47,359 nucleotides of DNA from Planctomycetota bacterium (GTDB lineage Bacteria > Planctomycetota > Phycisphaerae > Sedimentisphaerales > Anaerobacaceae): the NCBI GenBank assembly GCA_019456195.1, contig VRUK01000031.1, positions 3,077 through 50,435 of the forward strand. Reading direction: 5' to 3'. Below the pieces are notes generated by a model. It made no database searches, was not told the DNA's origin, and saw only the letters and a program-made list of their open reading frames with translations. How positions within the stretch are numbered: position 1 is the stretch's first letter; the number at the start of each line of letters is the position of its first letter. Positions 34,328-42,727 of this stretch are shown in pieces. The position numbers were made by a program, and so were the translations under genes.

Positions 34328-34965
34328 CACAAAATAATGTCGATGAACAGCACGACTCGACACAGCATTACGAAGTTTTGCAGGAACTGGGGGACTGTTA
34401 TGCTTCTGTCGGTAATTATTCACAGGCCCAACAATACTATGAAAAGGCCGCCGTCTTATCACCTGATGAGGCTGACCCTTACGTTGGACTTGGAGTAGTG
34501 GCCCTGCAAAAGAATCTTCTTGATGATGCTGAAATAGCATTCAGAGTCGCCTGTCGGCTGAATTCTAATTGCGCCAAGGCCTATGCTGGCTTCGCTATGG
34601 TCGCACAGCAAAGAGCCGATTACAAGCAGGCCTTTGAGATGTATCTTAAAAGCCTGGAGCTGGATACCGACAATCTGATAGCTCTTCTGGGCCTGTTTCA
34701 GACCTCCTGCCAGATGGGTTCATTTGCAAAGGTTATACATTACCTGGAAATGTATTTGAATATGCATCCGGGCGACACATCCGTTATGTTCCCCCTGGCG
34801 GCATTATATATGAAAGATGGAAAATTCGAGGAGTCTAAGAATATTCTCCTGAACCTTTTAAGCCTGGACGAGAATCACAAAGATGCAGCCAATCTCCTGG
34901 AAGAAGTCGAACATAGTCTGGCTCAGGTAAAACAAGTAATCCGAACAGGAGCGCGAACGCAATGA
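34318..34965 (+). CDS. TPR repeat protein
   Basis: A 215-residue soluble protein made almost entirely of about five TPR repeats (LQELGDCYASVGNYSQAQQY, PYVGLGVVALQKNLLDDAEI, LLGLFQTSCQMGSFAKVIHY). No signal peptide. It overlaps both the upstream glycosyltransferase gene and the downstream coiled-coil gene (ATGA), so the three are coupled. It may present the protein acceptor to the glycosyltransferases or act as an export-linked adaptor; neither is proven by sequence. Confidence 0.8.
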   Translation: MDITQNNVDEQHDSTQHYEVLQELGDCYASVGNYSQAQQYYEKAAVLSPDEADPYVGLGVVALQKNLLDDAEIAFRVACRLNSNCAKAYAGFAMVAQQRADYKQAFEMYLKSLELDTDNLIALLGLFQTSCQMGSFAKVIHYLEMYLNMHPGDTSVMFPLAALYMKDGKFEESKNILLNLLSLDENHKDAANLLEEVEHSLAQVKQVIRTGARTQ

Positions 34966-35294
34966 ACACAAATAGCGTTGAGATTATTCCAGATGAACAG
35001 ATACATCTTCTGGATAAGCTACAAAATCTGCTGGAACAGCAAATAGGATTTGCCAGACAGGGCAATGTCAATGAAATTGAAGCCTTAAGCAAACAAGCCA
35101 ATTCTCTTGTAGGGAAAATCGCCCGGTCAGGTATTCTTGAATCGTCTGAATTTAAAAATCAGCGCGAGCAGTTGCGAAAATCATACCAAGACCTATGCCT
35201 TGCTCTTACAACACAGCAAGCCGAAAACGCCAAAGAGCTAAGCCAGGTCCGTAAGGGCAAGAAAACCATCGCAACTTATGGCGGCAACATTTGA
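34962..35294 (+). CDS. FlgN/FliT-like coiled-coil protein
   Basis: A 110-residue all-helical protein (LLDKLQNLLEQQIGFARQGN, VNEIEALSKQANSLVGKIAR, NQREQLRKSYQDLCLALTTQ). Length and the LLEQQ..ARQGNVNEIEAL pattern resemble FlgN/FliT flagellar export chaperones. A second such chaperone inside the sugar locus would fit a cap protein or flagellin as client. It overlaps the TPR gene by 4 nt. The assignment is by pattern and context; an unrelated coiled-coil protein is possible. Confidence 0.55.
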   Translation: MNTNSVEIIPDEQIHLLDKLQNLLEQQIGFARQGNVNEIEALSKQANSLVGKIARSGILESSEFKNQREQLRKSYQDLCLALTTQQAENAKELSQVRKGKKTIATYGGNI

Positions 35295-35313
35295 ATAGAA
35301 GAAAGGTCGAATT

Positions 35314-36294
35314 GTGCGGGTGTTGATAACAGGTATTACAGGTTTTGTGGGAAGCCATCTGGCTGAATTCATACTTGAAAATCATGCCGATGTTGAAGTT
35401 GCCGGTTTTATTCGGTGGCGATCACCCAAAGTCAACATCGAGGATATCTTAGGCAAAGTAGCATTGTATTATGGCAACTTGCAGGACTTCCCTTCGGTAA
35501 GAAATATGTTAGCTTCGTATAAGCCGGATGTTATTTTTCATCTGGCTGCACAGTCGTATGTTGATTTTAGTTTTTTAGCGCCTATCGATACACTGGAAAC
35601 CAACATTGTTGGCACATGCAACTTGCTTGAAACGGTAAAGCAGTTAAAACAATCAGATTTATACAATCCTGTAATTCATGTATGCAGCTCATCCGAAGTG
35701 TACGGCCAGGTAACCGAAGATGAAGTTCCGATTAAAGAGAGTAATCCTCTGCGGCCAGCATCCCCCTATGCAGTGAGTAAGGTGGGCGAAGATATGTTGG
35801 CACTTCAATACTGGAGCTCATGGGAAATTAAGACTATTCGAAGCAGAATGTTCACACATACAGGCCCACGCAGAGGCGAAGTCTTTGTGGTCTCTAATTT
35901 TGCTAAGCAGATAGCAATGATAGAAGCCGGATTGGCTGAGCCTACTGTTAAAGTTGGAAATCTGAATAGTGTGAGGACATTTTCCGATGTTCGTGACGCC
36001 GTAAGAGCTTACTGGCTCCTGGTTAATAAGTGCTCACCGGGTGATGTTTACAATATCGGAGGAGTTGAAACGATGCCGATCTCCCAAATGCTCGATAGGC
36101 TCCTCAAACTCTCGACAGCTAAGAATATAAAAGTCGAGGTTGATCCAGCACGATTGCGGCCTTCAGATGTAACGCTACAGATACCCTGCGTTGATAAATT
36201 TCATAAAGCTACGGGATGGAAGCCGGAGATTAAATTTAACAAAACATTAAAAGATACTTTGGGCTATTGGCGTGATTACTACAGAAAAAATTAA
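35314..36294 (+). CDS. GDP-mannose 4,6-dehydratase-like SDR enzyme
   Basis: A 326-residue extended SDR starting at GTG 35314 (GAAAGG upstream). The Rossmann motif GITGFVGSHLAEF binds NAD(P). The catalytic SSSEVYG and YAVSK (YxxxK) are intact. HTGPRRGEVFVVSNFAKQIA, RTFSDVRDAVRAYWLL and NIGG are close to the GDP-mannose dehydratase/reductase group. Likely reaction: conversion of a nucleotide hexose to the 4-keto-6-deoxy form, or its reduction, giving the entry sugar for this locus. The next gene starts inside it (22-nt overlap). Confidence 0.82.
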   Translation: MRVLITGITGFVGSHLAEFILENHADVEVAGFIRWRSPKVNIEDILGKVALYYGNLQDFPSVRNMLASYKPDVIFHLAAQSYVDFSFLAPIDTLETNIVGTCNLLETVKQLKQSDLYNPVIHVCSSSEVYGQVTEDEVPIKESNPLRPASPYAVSKVGEDMLALQYWSSWEIKTIRSRMFTHTGPRRGEVFVVSNFAKQIAMIEAGLAEPTVKVGNLNSVRTFSDVRDAVRAYWLLVNKCSPGDVYNIGGVETMPISQMLDRLLKLSTAKNIKVEVDPARLRPSDVTLQIPCVDKFHKATGWKPEIKFNKTLKDTLGYWRDYYRKN

Positions 36295-37264
36295 AAAAAA
36301 GAACAAAATCAGCAAGTTGAATCTGCAGTACTATAAGAAGCTGTATCTTATCAGAAGATGTGAAGAGAAGATTATCACGCATTATTCTGAAGATCAGATG
36401 AAGACTCCCATGCACATGTCAATGGGAGCAGAAGCCATCGCGGTCGGCATATGTCAGGCATTGGAAGCCAATGACCAAGTATTTGGAACTTATCGGTCTC
36501 ACGCCTTGTTTTTGGCCAAGACCGAAGACACAGACGATTTCTTCGCAGAGATATATGGCAAGCAAACGGCCTCTTTAAAAGGCAGGGGTGGCTCAATGCA
36601 CTTGTGTTCACCTGATTACGGATTTATGGGTACTTCGGCGATTGTAGCCAGCGCTATACCAGTAGCTGTAGGAGCCGCTTTTGCAAACAAGCAGGCAAAC
36701 AACGACAGGATTGTAGCGGTGTTCTTTGGTGACGGTGCAGTAGAAGAAGGGGTATTTTGGGAGAGTCTCAACCTTGCATCTTTGATGAAGCTACCAATCC
36801 TGTTCGTTTGTGAGGATAATGGTCTGGCTGTGCATACACCAAAATCTCAACGAAGAGGGTATGAGTCTATTATTGATGTAGTTTCTAATTTTAATTGCCT
36901 GGCCTTCGAAGCGAAAACAACAGATGTGGAGGTTATTCACAAATTAGCTTCCAAAGCAATTGACCGGGTTAAGACAGAAATGCTGCCGTGTTTTCTTCGA
37001 TTACGGTATTTCAGATATCTCGAGCATGTCGGGGTGAATCAGGATTTTGATGCCACATATCGCTCAAAAGACAAACCTGAGCAATGGCTGAAAGTTGACC
37101 CAATAGGGCTCCAAAGAAGAAAGTTGAAAGATTTGGGCATTGAGGAGGAGGAGATAACGGATATAGAAATGGACATCAACTCTAAGATAGACAGTAGTAT
37201 TGCCAAAGCAAAAGAAGCGGATTTTAGTGGAATTTCCGAACTCTATCAGGGGGTGTTAGCGTGA
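36272..37264 (+). CDS. E1-alpha-like thiamine-diphosphate dehydrogenase subunit
   Basis: A 330-residue protein of the pyruvate/acetoin dehydrogenase E1-alpha family. It shows MHMSMGAEAIAVGICQAL, TYRSHALFLAK, KGRGGSMHL and the thiamine-diphosphate motif from GDGAVEEGVFWESLNLA to FVCEDNG. The usual phosphorylation loops are not evident. It starts at GTG 36272 within the previous gene and couples by GTGA to its beta partner. No E2 or E3 gene follows, so oxidative decarboxylation to acyl-CoA is unlikely from this locus alone. A carboligation transferring a two-carbon unit to a keto sugar is a reasonable alternative, inferred from context. Confidence 0.85.
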   Translation: MITTEKIKKKNKISKLNLQYYKKLYLIRRCEEKIITHYSEDQMKTPMHMSMGAEAIAVGICQALEANDQVFGTYRSHALFLAKTEDTDDFFAEIYGKQTASLKGRGGSMHLCSPDYGFMGTSAIVASAIPVAVGAAFANKQANNDRIVAVFFGDGAVEEGVFWESLNLASLMKLPILFVCEDNGLAVHTPKSQRRGYESIIDVVSNFNCLAFEAKTTDVEVIHKLASKAIDRVKTEMLPCFLRLRYFRYLEHVGVNQDFDATYRSKDKPEQWLKVDPIGLQRRKLKDLGIEEEEITDIEMDINSKIDSSIAKAKEADFSGISELYQGVLA

Positions 37265-38304
37265 GGAAAATTACATATTGCCAGGCAATAAACGAAGCAA
37301 TGACCCAGGAGATGGAATGCGACCCGGCTGTGTTCGCATACGGAATAGGAGTACCGGATCACAAACGGGTATTTGGCAGTACAAATGGCTTGTTAGAAAG
37401 ATTCGGTACCGAAAGATGCTTTGATACCCCTTTATCAGAAGATGCTATGACCGGCTTCGGACTCGGCGCCGCGATAAACGGAGCCCGGCCGATTCATATA
37501 CATATGCGGGTGGATTTTCTGCTGTTAGCGATGAATCAACTGGCCAACATGGTCTCATCCTACAGGTATATGTCGGGTGGAAAGTTAAAGGTGCCTTTGG
37601 TTATAAGAGCTGTTATTGGCAGAGGATGGGGACAAGCATTTCAGCATAGTAAAACAATGCACTGTTGTTTTGCTCATATTCCCGGACTGAAAGTTGTTAT
37701 GCCGACTACACCCGCGGATGCAAAAGGCCTGCTTATTTCAGCAATAAGAGATGATAATCCAGTTATAGTTATAGAACACAGGTGGCTTTATTATGCAGTT
37801 GATGAAGTCCCTGAAGGTGATTATTCGGTTCCTATTGGGCAGCCGAATATACTGTTGCCCGGCAGTGACATAACAATTGTCGCTACTTCCTGGATGAACG
37901 TTGAGGCCTTACGGGCAGCAAAAATTATGAAAAAAAGGCACGATGTAAGTGTGGAGGTAGTCGATGTCCGTTCGGCTGCCCCACTTGAGGATGACATCAT
38001 AGTCGATTCCGTCAATAAAACCGGGCATTGCATAATCGCAGATAATGACTGGATACACTGTGGCTTTAGCGCGGAGATTGCTGCCAGAATAGCTGAAAAA
38101 TGTTTCGGAAAGCTTAAATCACCGGTCAATAGACTTGGATTTGCATTTACTCCTTGTCCGTGTACGAGGGCACTCGAAAACCTTTTTTATCCGAATGCAA
38201 CTGACATTATCAGAGCAATAGAGGAAAAGCTGCACCTTGAAGAAACGGAATTATCCGGCGAAAACTTCTATACCTATGAAAATAAATTTAAGGGACCTTT
38301 TTGA
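37261..38304 (+). CDS. E1-beta-like thiamine-diphosphate dehydrogenase subunit
   Basis: A 347-residue partner of the preceding gene. It has the transketolase-like pyrimidine-binding domain (CQAINEAMTQEMECDP, DTPLSEDAMTGFGLGAAING) and C-terminal transketolase domain (ITIVATSWMNVEALRAAKIM, VEVVDVRSAAPLED). The Glu that activates thiamine lies in the SEDAM region, where E1-beta proteins have a similar acidic motif. Within this alpha2beta2-type enzyme the beta subunit completes the active site. GTG start overlaps the alpha stop by 4 nt. The C-terminal tail of about 30 residues (TELSGENFYTYENKFKGPF) is extra relative to most E1-beta. Confidence 0.85.
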   Translation: MRKITYCQAINEAMTQEMECDPAVFAYGIGVPDHKRVFGSTNGLLERFGTERCFDTPLSEDAMTGFGLGAAINGARPIHIHMRVDFLLLAMNQLANMVSSYRYMSGGKLKVPLVIRAVIGRGWGQAFQHSKTMHCCFAHIPGLKVVMPTTPADAKGLLISAIRDDNPVIVIEHRWLYYAVDEVPEGDYSVPIGQPNILLPGSDITIVATSWMNVEALRAAKIMKKRHDVSVEVVDVRSAAPLEDDIIVDSVNKTGHCIIADNDWIHCGFSAEIAARIAEKCFGKLKSPVNRLGFAFTPCPCTRALENLFYPNATDIIRAIEEKLHLEETELSGENFYTYENKFKGPF

Positions 38305-38380
38305 TTAAGTAACAGTCTTATTTGATTATCACGTTTTTTCGCCAATAGCTTGATATCTGTATTTGCTGAATTAAAAGATT

Positions 38381-39205
38381 ATGCAGGAAAAATTAAGAGA
38401 ATTAGAAAAGAAGGCCTTGTGGGTGCGCAAGCAGATATTAGAGACGGTTGCATCGGCTAAAAACGGCCATATTGGAGGAGCGTTATCCTGTACTGATATT
38501 TTAGTTGCTCTTTATTATGGTGGCGTTCTTAGGTTTGATCCCAAGAATCCGAATTGTAATTCAAGGGATAGATTTATTTTAAGTAAGGGGCACTCGTGCA
38601 TAGCATTGTTTGTTATATTGGCTGATTTAGGTTTTTTCTCATTATCTGAGCTTGGCTCATATTGCCAAAATGGCAGTATGTTAGGCGGACATCCCGACAG
38701 TAATATTCCAGGCATCGAAGCAGATACAGGCTCTCTTGGTCACGGTTTGGGTATTGCCTCAGGTTTGGCATTGAGCTTTAAGATGGACGAAAAAGATTGT
38801 ATGAGCGTTGTTTTACTTGGTGACGGGGAGTGTTATGAGGGCTCAGTCTGGGAAGCAGCTATGTTCGCGGGACATCATATGCTGAATAACCTGATTGCAA
38901 TTGTTGACCGCAATTGTCAATGCGTGACTGACTTTACCGAAGACTGCAATCGCTTAGAACCTTTTGAGGATAAATGGCGTGCTTTCGGTTGGGATACAAT
39001 CAAAGTTGATGGGCATAGTTTTGAAGAACTATTCGCCGCTTTTGAGAATTTACGACAGCGCAAATCCTATAAGCCCTTAATTATAATTGCCAACACAGTC
39101 AAAGGAAAAGGCGTTTCGTTTATGGAGAAAAAACTCCAGTGGCATCATGGTGTCCCAAGCGGTGAGGATCTCGAAATTGCCAGGCGGGAGCTTTCTTCGA
39201 AATAA
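38381..39205 (+). CDS. Split transketolase, N-terminal subunit
   Basis: A 274-residue protein with the thiamine-binding half of transketolase. Motifs are NGHIGGALSCTDILVALYYG, SKGHSCIALFVILADLGFF, TGSLGHGLGIASGLAL, the GDGE motif (LLGDGECYEGSVWEAA), and TVKGKGVSFME near the end. The C-terminal half is the next gene. Split transketolases are common in archaea and anaerobes and can serve pentose metabolism or specialised sugar pathways; the latter is favoured here by the locus. A 76-bp gap precedes it; no promoter is convincing. Confidence 0.9.
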   Translation: MQEKLRELEKKALWVRKQILETVASAKNGHIGGALSCTDILVALYYGGVLRFDPKNPNCNSRDRFILSKGHSCIALFVILADLGFFSLSELGSYCQNGSMLGGHPDSNIPGIEADTGSLGHGLGIASGLALSFKMDEKDCMSVVLLGDGECYEGSVWEAAMFAGHHMLNNLIAIVDRNCQCVTDFTEDCNRLEPFEDKWRAFGWDTIKVDGHSFEELFAAFENLRQRKSYKPLIIIANTVKGKGVSFMEKKLQWHHGVPSGEDLEIARRELSSK

Positions 39206-39220
39206 TCAAGGATAATTAGT

Positions 39221-40165
39221 TTGAGTACTCAATTAAAAACATCTAATACGGTTGACATAAGAGACGCTTTTTTTGACCGGCTATACGAGATCGCCACAAG
39301 TGACAAGGACGTCATATTCTTAACCGCTGATATGGGCGCATTTAGTCTTGCTAAATTTAAGAAAAACTTAAGCAGCCAGTATATTAACGTAGGCGTGGCG
39401 GAACAAAACTTGGTAAGCGTCGCCGCAGGCCTGGCATTAGGTGGCAAAAAGATTTTTATATATGCGATAGCACCATTTATTACTCAGAGATGCTATGAGC
39501 AAATCAAGATAGATTTATGTTGTATGAGATTGCCCGTAACGATAATAGGTGTCGGGGCGGGGATTGCTTATAACAGTGATGGCCCTACCCATCATGCGAC
39601 ACAAGACATAGCAGTCATGCGTGCCCTTGAAGGCATTACGATTATTAATCCTTCCGATCCTGTGACATCTGCAGCTGCAGCAAGCTTGTCGTATAAAGAA
39701 AATAATCCTGTTTATATCAGAATTGACAAGGGCAAATGGCCTTTCCTATATGACGAAAAACAAGATTTCGCTGATGGTTTAGCCTTACTCAGACAAGGTA
39801 GTGATGTATTGATAGTCTCAACAGGTTTGACAGTGCACCGGGCATTGAAGGTGGCAGAAGAGCTCTCCATGCATTCTATTGATGCGGGGGTGTTGGACCT
39901 GTACAGAGTAAAGCCTGTAAACGTAGAACTGCTTTTAAGCGTTATTGGTCAGTCAAAACAAGTGGTAACTTTAGAGGAACATTCTGTTGTAGGAGGAATC
40001 GGCAGTATTATCAGTGAAATATTGACAGATAAAGGTGCAGCTTTGCCATTAAAACGAATAGGTATTTCAGAGAAAACCTGTTCGGGGTATGGTAACCGAG
40101 ATTGGATGCATTCTTTTTACAGTTTAGATGTGGATGGTATTACCGAGCAAATCTTAAATTGGTAG
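39221..40165 (+). CDS. Split transketolase, C-terminal subunit
   Basis: A 314-residue protein: pyrimidine-binding domain (VDIRDAFFDRLYEIATSDKD, INVGVAEQNLVSVAAGLALG with the catalytic Glu) and C-terminal domain (LALLRQGSDVLIVSTGLTVH, VTLEEHSVVGGIGSIISEIL). The TTG start at 39221 follows AAGGATAA. Together with the previous gene it makes a complete transketolase, transferring a two-carbon ketol unit between sugars. Beside an E1-alpha/beta pair it makes two distinct thiamine-dependent carbon-carbon enzymes in one glycan locus. Confidence 0.9.
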   Translation: MSTQLKTSNTVDIRDAFFDRLYEIATSDKDVIFLTADMGAFSLAKFKKNLSSQYINVGVAEQNLVSVAAGLALGGKKIFIYAIAPFITQRCYEQIKIDLCCMRLPVTIIGVGAGIAYNSDGPTHHATQDIAVMRALEGITIINPSDPVTSAAAASLSYKENNPVYIRIDKGKWPFLYDEKQDFADGLALLRQGSDVLIVSTGLTVHRALKVAEELSMHSIDAGVLDLYRVKPVNVELLLSVIGQSKQVVTLEEHSVVGGIGSIISEILTDKGAALPLKRIGISEKTCSGYGNRDWMHSFYSLDVDGITEQILNW

Positions 40166-40183
40166 CAAACCAGGAGTGATGCA

Positions 40184-41164
40184 ATGCAAATAAAGTCTGT
40201 TCGGCCTTCAAAGGAATTGTCATATAGAGAAGAGAAGCATAACGAGTTGACACTGGAAGATTTTGCGCGATTATTCGGAACAACCATAGATGATATACCT
40301 TACGATTGCCTGGAATTAATCGCTGAATATGATTTCAGATATAAAAAGCTAAGCCATGATGAGCAAGATGCAATTATCCTGCGGGTTCTTAAAAAGATAC
40401 ATTCTGATGAACTGGCAATCGCAGGGCCGGACAGAAAACCAGTATGGGAGAAAGGCTGGTCTGAAAACTTACAGGATTTTATAAACAGTGGTTTTGATTT
40501 GGGGCCGTTGATCCCAAAATTCGTTAAGCGTAACGAAGTTGTAAGGTTGAATGGCAGTTATATTAGGCCTGCTAACCCAGAGTTCGAAACCTGTTTTGTA
40601 AGAGTATTAAGGACCTATCTTTTCAGGAAATATTTCAGTAATGCTGCAGCAGTTTATGAGTTCGGCTGCGGCACAGGATTAAATCTCGTCGAGCTTGGTC
40701 GATTATTTCCGGAGAAAAAACTCTACGGACTGGATTGGTCGAAAGCTTCATGTGACATTATCAGTAAGATTGCACAGACCAAGCAGTTAAATATGACCGG
40801 TGTTTTATTCGATATGTGCGAACCCGACTACCATTTAGAACTGGGTGCGGATGATGCTGTGTTTACTATCGGCGCATTGGAACAGCTTGGCACTCGGTTT
40901 GAACCTTTCTTGGAGTTTTTATTGGAAAAAAACCCTTCTGTTTGCATCAACATCGAGACAATTTATGAGTTGTACGATCAAAGCTCCTTGTTTGGCTATG
41001 TTGCAGCTAAATATCTTGAAAGGAGAGGTTATTTGAAAGGTTATCTCGCCCGATTAAGGCAGCTTGAGAAAGAAGGGAAAATAGAATTACTTGCTGTGCG
41101 GAAAACTTTCGGCTGTTCTTTCCATGATGGATACAGCTATATCGTATGGAAGCCTGTGAATTGA
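40184..41164 (+). CDS. SAM-dependent methyltransferase
   Basis: A 326-residue protein. The SAM-binding motif I is VYEFGCGTGLNLVELGRLFP (about residues 155-175), followed by KLYGLDWSKASC (motif II) and DDAVFTIGALEQLG. The first about 150 residues form a separate helical domain without a recognised match. AGGAG precedes the ATG. A sugar O-, N- or C-methyltransferase is likely from context, but the acceptor cannot be told from sequence. Confidence 0.75.
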   Translation: MQIKSVRPSKELSYREEKHNELTLEDFARLFGTTIDDIPYDCLELIAEYDFRYKKLSHDEQDAIILRVLKKIHSDELAIAGPDRKPVWEKGWSENLQDFINSGFDLGPLIPKFVKRNEVVRLNGSYIRPANPEFETCFVRVLRTYLFRKYFSNAAAVYEFGCGTGLNLVELGRLFPEKKLYGLDWSKASCDIISKIAQTKQLNMTGVLFDMCEPDYHLELGADDAVFTIGALEQLGTRFEPFLEFLLEKNPSVCINIETIYELYDQSSLFGYVAAKYLERRGYLKGYLARLRQLEKEGKIELLAVRKTFGCSFHDGYSYIVWKPVN

Positions 41165-41244
41165 TAAGAATGTATGTTGCTGGTGACTGCAAGTTGGACT
41201 TTTAGGGACTATAAAAATAAAGGCTTCCCAACCGAGAGGAAAAT

Positions 41245-42675
41245 ATGTTAAACGATAATTTGAGATTAAAAAATATTTCCAAAAGCGCGGATAAATTAGA
41301 CCTATTACTCATAAATCCCAGTCTTGATTGGCAATATCAAATGGAGCGGAAAACTGCAATACGAATCGAAAAGCACCTTCCCAGTCAGGAAACACCCAAT
41401 ATTGGCATTGCATACCTTCTGGCTGTAGCTAAAAAGGATGGCTGCAGGGCAAAGTATATTGATATGGTCATGGACGGTTTTTCCGTTGAACAATTATTGC
41501 AATACGTTAGGAAAACAAAACCATCTTTGATCGGTATTACCGCATTCTCAATTCAAATTAGTGCCGCCGGTACAATTGCCGCTAAGATAAAACAACAAAT
41601 GCCCGAGGCACTAATATGTGTTGGCGGCTCTCACGCAAGTGCCATTCCAGAGCAGACCCTTGAAGAATTCCCGGATTTTGATTTTGCGGTTTGCGGAGAA
41701 GCCGAAATTCTTTTGCCGAAAATCTTTGATTGTCTTGGGAATTATGACGCCTTATCCAGATTGCCAGGCGTTGTAACCAGGGGCAAAAAGGATCACTCAT
41801 GGGTCCCGAATCAAAATATCGAAGATATACCGCTGCCTGCATGGGAAGAGTTTGACCTGACAAAGTATCCAGGAAACTGTCCTCACAATACCAGGCAAGA
41901 GTTACCGGTTGTTACAGGTAGAGGCTGTCCGTTTCGTTGTGTCTTTTGCTGTCGTGCTCTTGGGGACAAAGTTCGCCGCCGAAGCGTCGAGTCGGTAATC
42001 TCCGAGATCGAGCGAAATATTGAGGAATTTGGGTGCGAGTCGATTGCTTTTTTGGATGAAACATTTGTCCTGAGCAAGGATTGGGCGGAGCAGTTTTTTT
42101 CCCAGTCAATTGATCGTGGACTTAATAAGAAAATTAATTGGTCCTGTTCTATGCGCGTGAGCAATGTGTCACCGGAACTTTTTCAGCGAATGAAGAAAGC
42201 CGGCTGTTATTACATATTCTTTGGTGTTGAAAGTGCCAGTGACGCTACATTGAAGAGAATTAAAAAAGGAATTACCTTGTCGCAGATATACGATGCCGTT
42301 AAATGGACCAAACAGGCTGGCATTACGCCTGTCGGAGCGTTTATTATCGGTCTCCCTGGGGATTCGGAGGCGGATGTCCTAAAAAGTGTGGAATTGGCGA
42401 AAGAGTTAGACATGTACTCTAATACTTTTCCTATTGCCATACCGTTTCCGGGAACGGAAATGCGGGAAATGGCATTGAAAAATATGTACGGTATGAAAAT
42501 AGTTTCCAACAATTGGGACCATTATGGAAAGCAGGATTATAGAGTCATGGAAAGTGATGATTTGAGTTGGGAAAAGAGAAGGCAATTACAAAAGTATGCT
42601 TACTCAGAGCTTCCCAAGAAAAAACTGGACGAGTATATGAAACGATTGAAGGAGTCTGCTTTTGTATGCTCTTAG
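41245..42675 (+). CDS. B12-binding radical SAM enzyme
   Basis: A 476-residue protein of the cobalamin-binding radical SAM class. The N-terminal B12-binding-type domain (about 15-190) includes TPNIGIAYLLAVAKKDGCRA, LIGITAFSIQIS, CVGGSHASAIPEQTLEE and CGEAEILLP. The radical SAM core begins at GRGCPFRCVFCC, with the cluster ligands C228, C232 and C235, then RRRSVESVISEI and FLDETFVLS. Such enzymes often methylate unreactive carbon or phosphorus, or rearrange rings. In this locus a C-methylated or otherwise remodelled sugar is the natural guess. Ribosome site GAGAGGAAAA. Confidence 0.88.
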   Translation: MLNDNLRLKNISKSADKLDLLLINPSLDWQYQMERKTAIRIEKHLPSQETPNIGIAYLLAVAKKDGCRAKYIDMVMDGFSVEQLLQYVRKTKPSLIGITAFSIQISAAGTIAAKIKQQMPEALICVGGSHASAIPEQTLEEFPDFDFAVCGEAEILLPKIFDCLGNYDALSRLPGVVTRGKKDHSWVPNQNIEDIPLPAWEEFDLTKYPGNCPHNTRQELPVVTGRGCPFRCVFCCRALGDKVRRRSVESVISEIERNIEEFGCESIAFLDETFVLSKDWAEQFFSQSIDRGLNKKINWSCSMRVSNVSPELFQRMKKAGCYYIFFGVESASDATLKRIKKGITLSQIYDAVKWTKQAGITPVGAFIIGLPGDSEADVLKSVELAKELDMYSNTFPIAIPFPGTEMREMALKNMYGMKIVSNNWDHYGKQDYRVMESDDLSWEKRRQLQKYAYSELPKKKLDEYMKRLKESAFVCS

Positions 42676-42727
42676 ATCTCTTTCAGACGCGTACGATTTA
42701 ACCGGCAGACGATAACGGAGGGATTTA

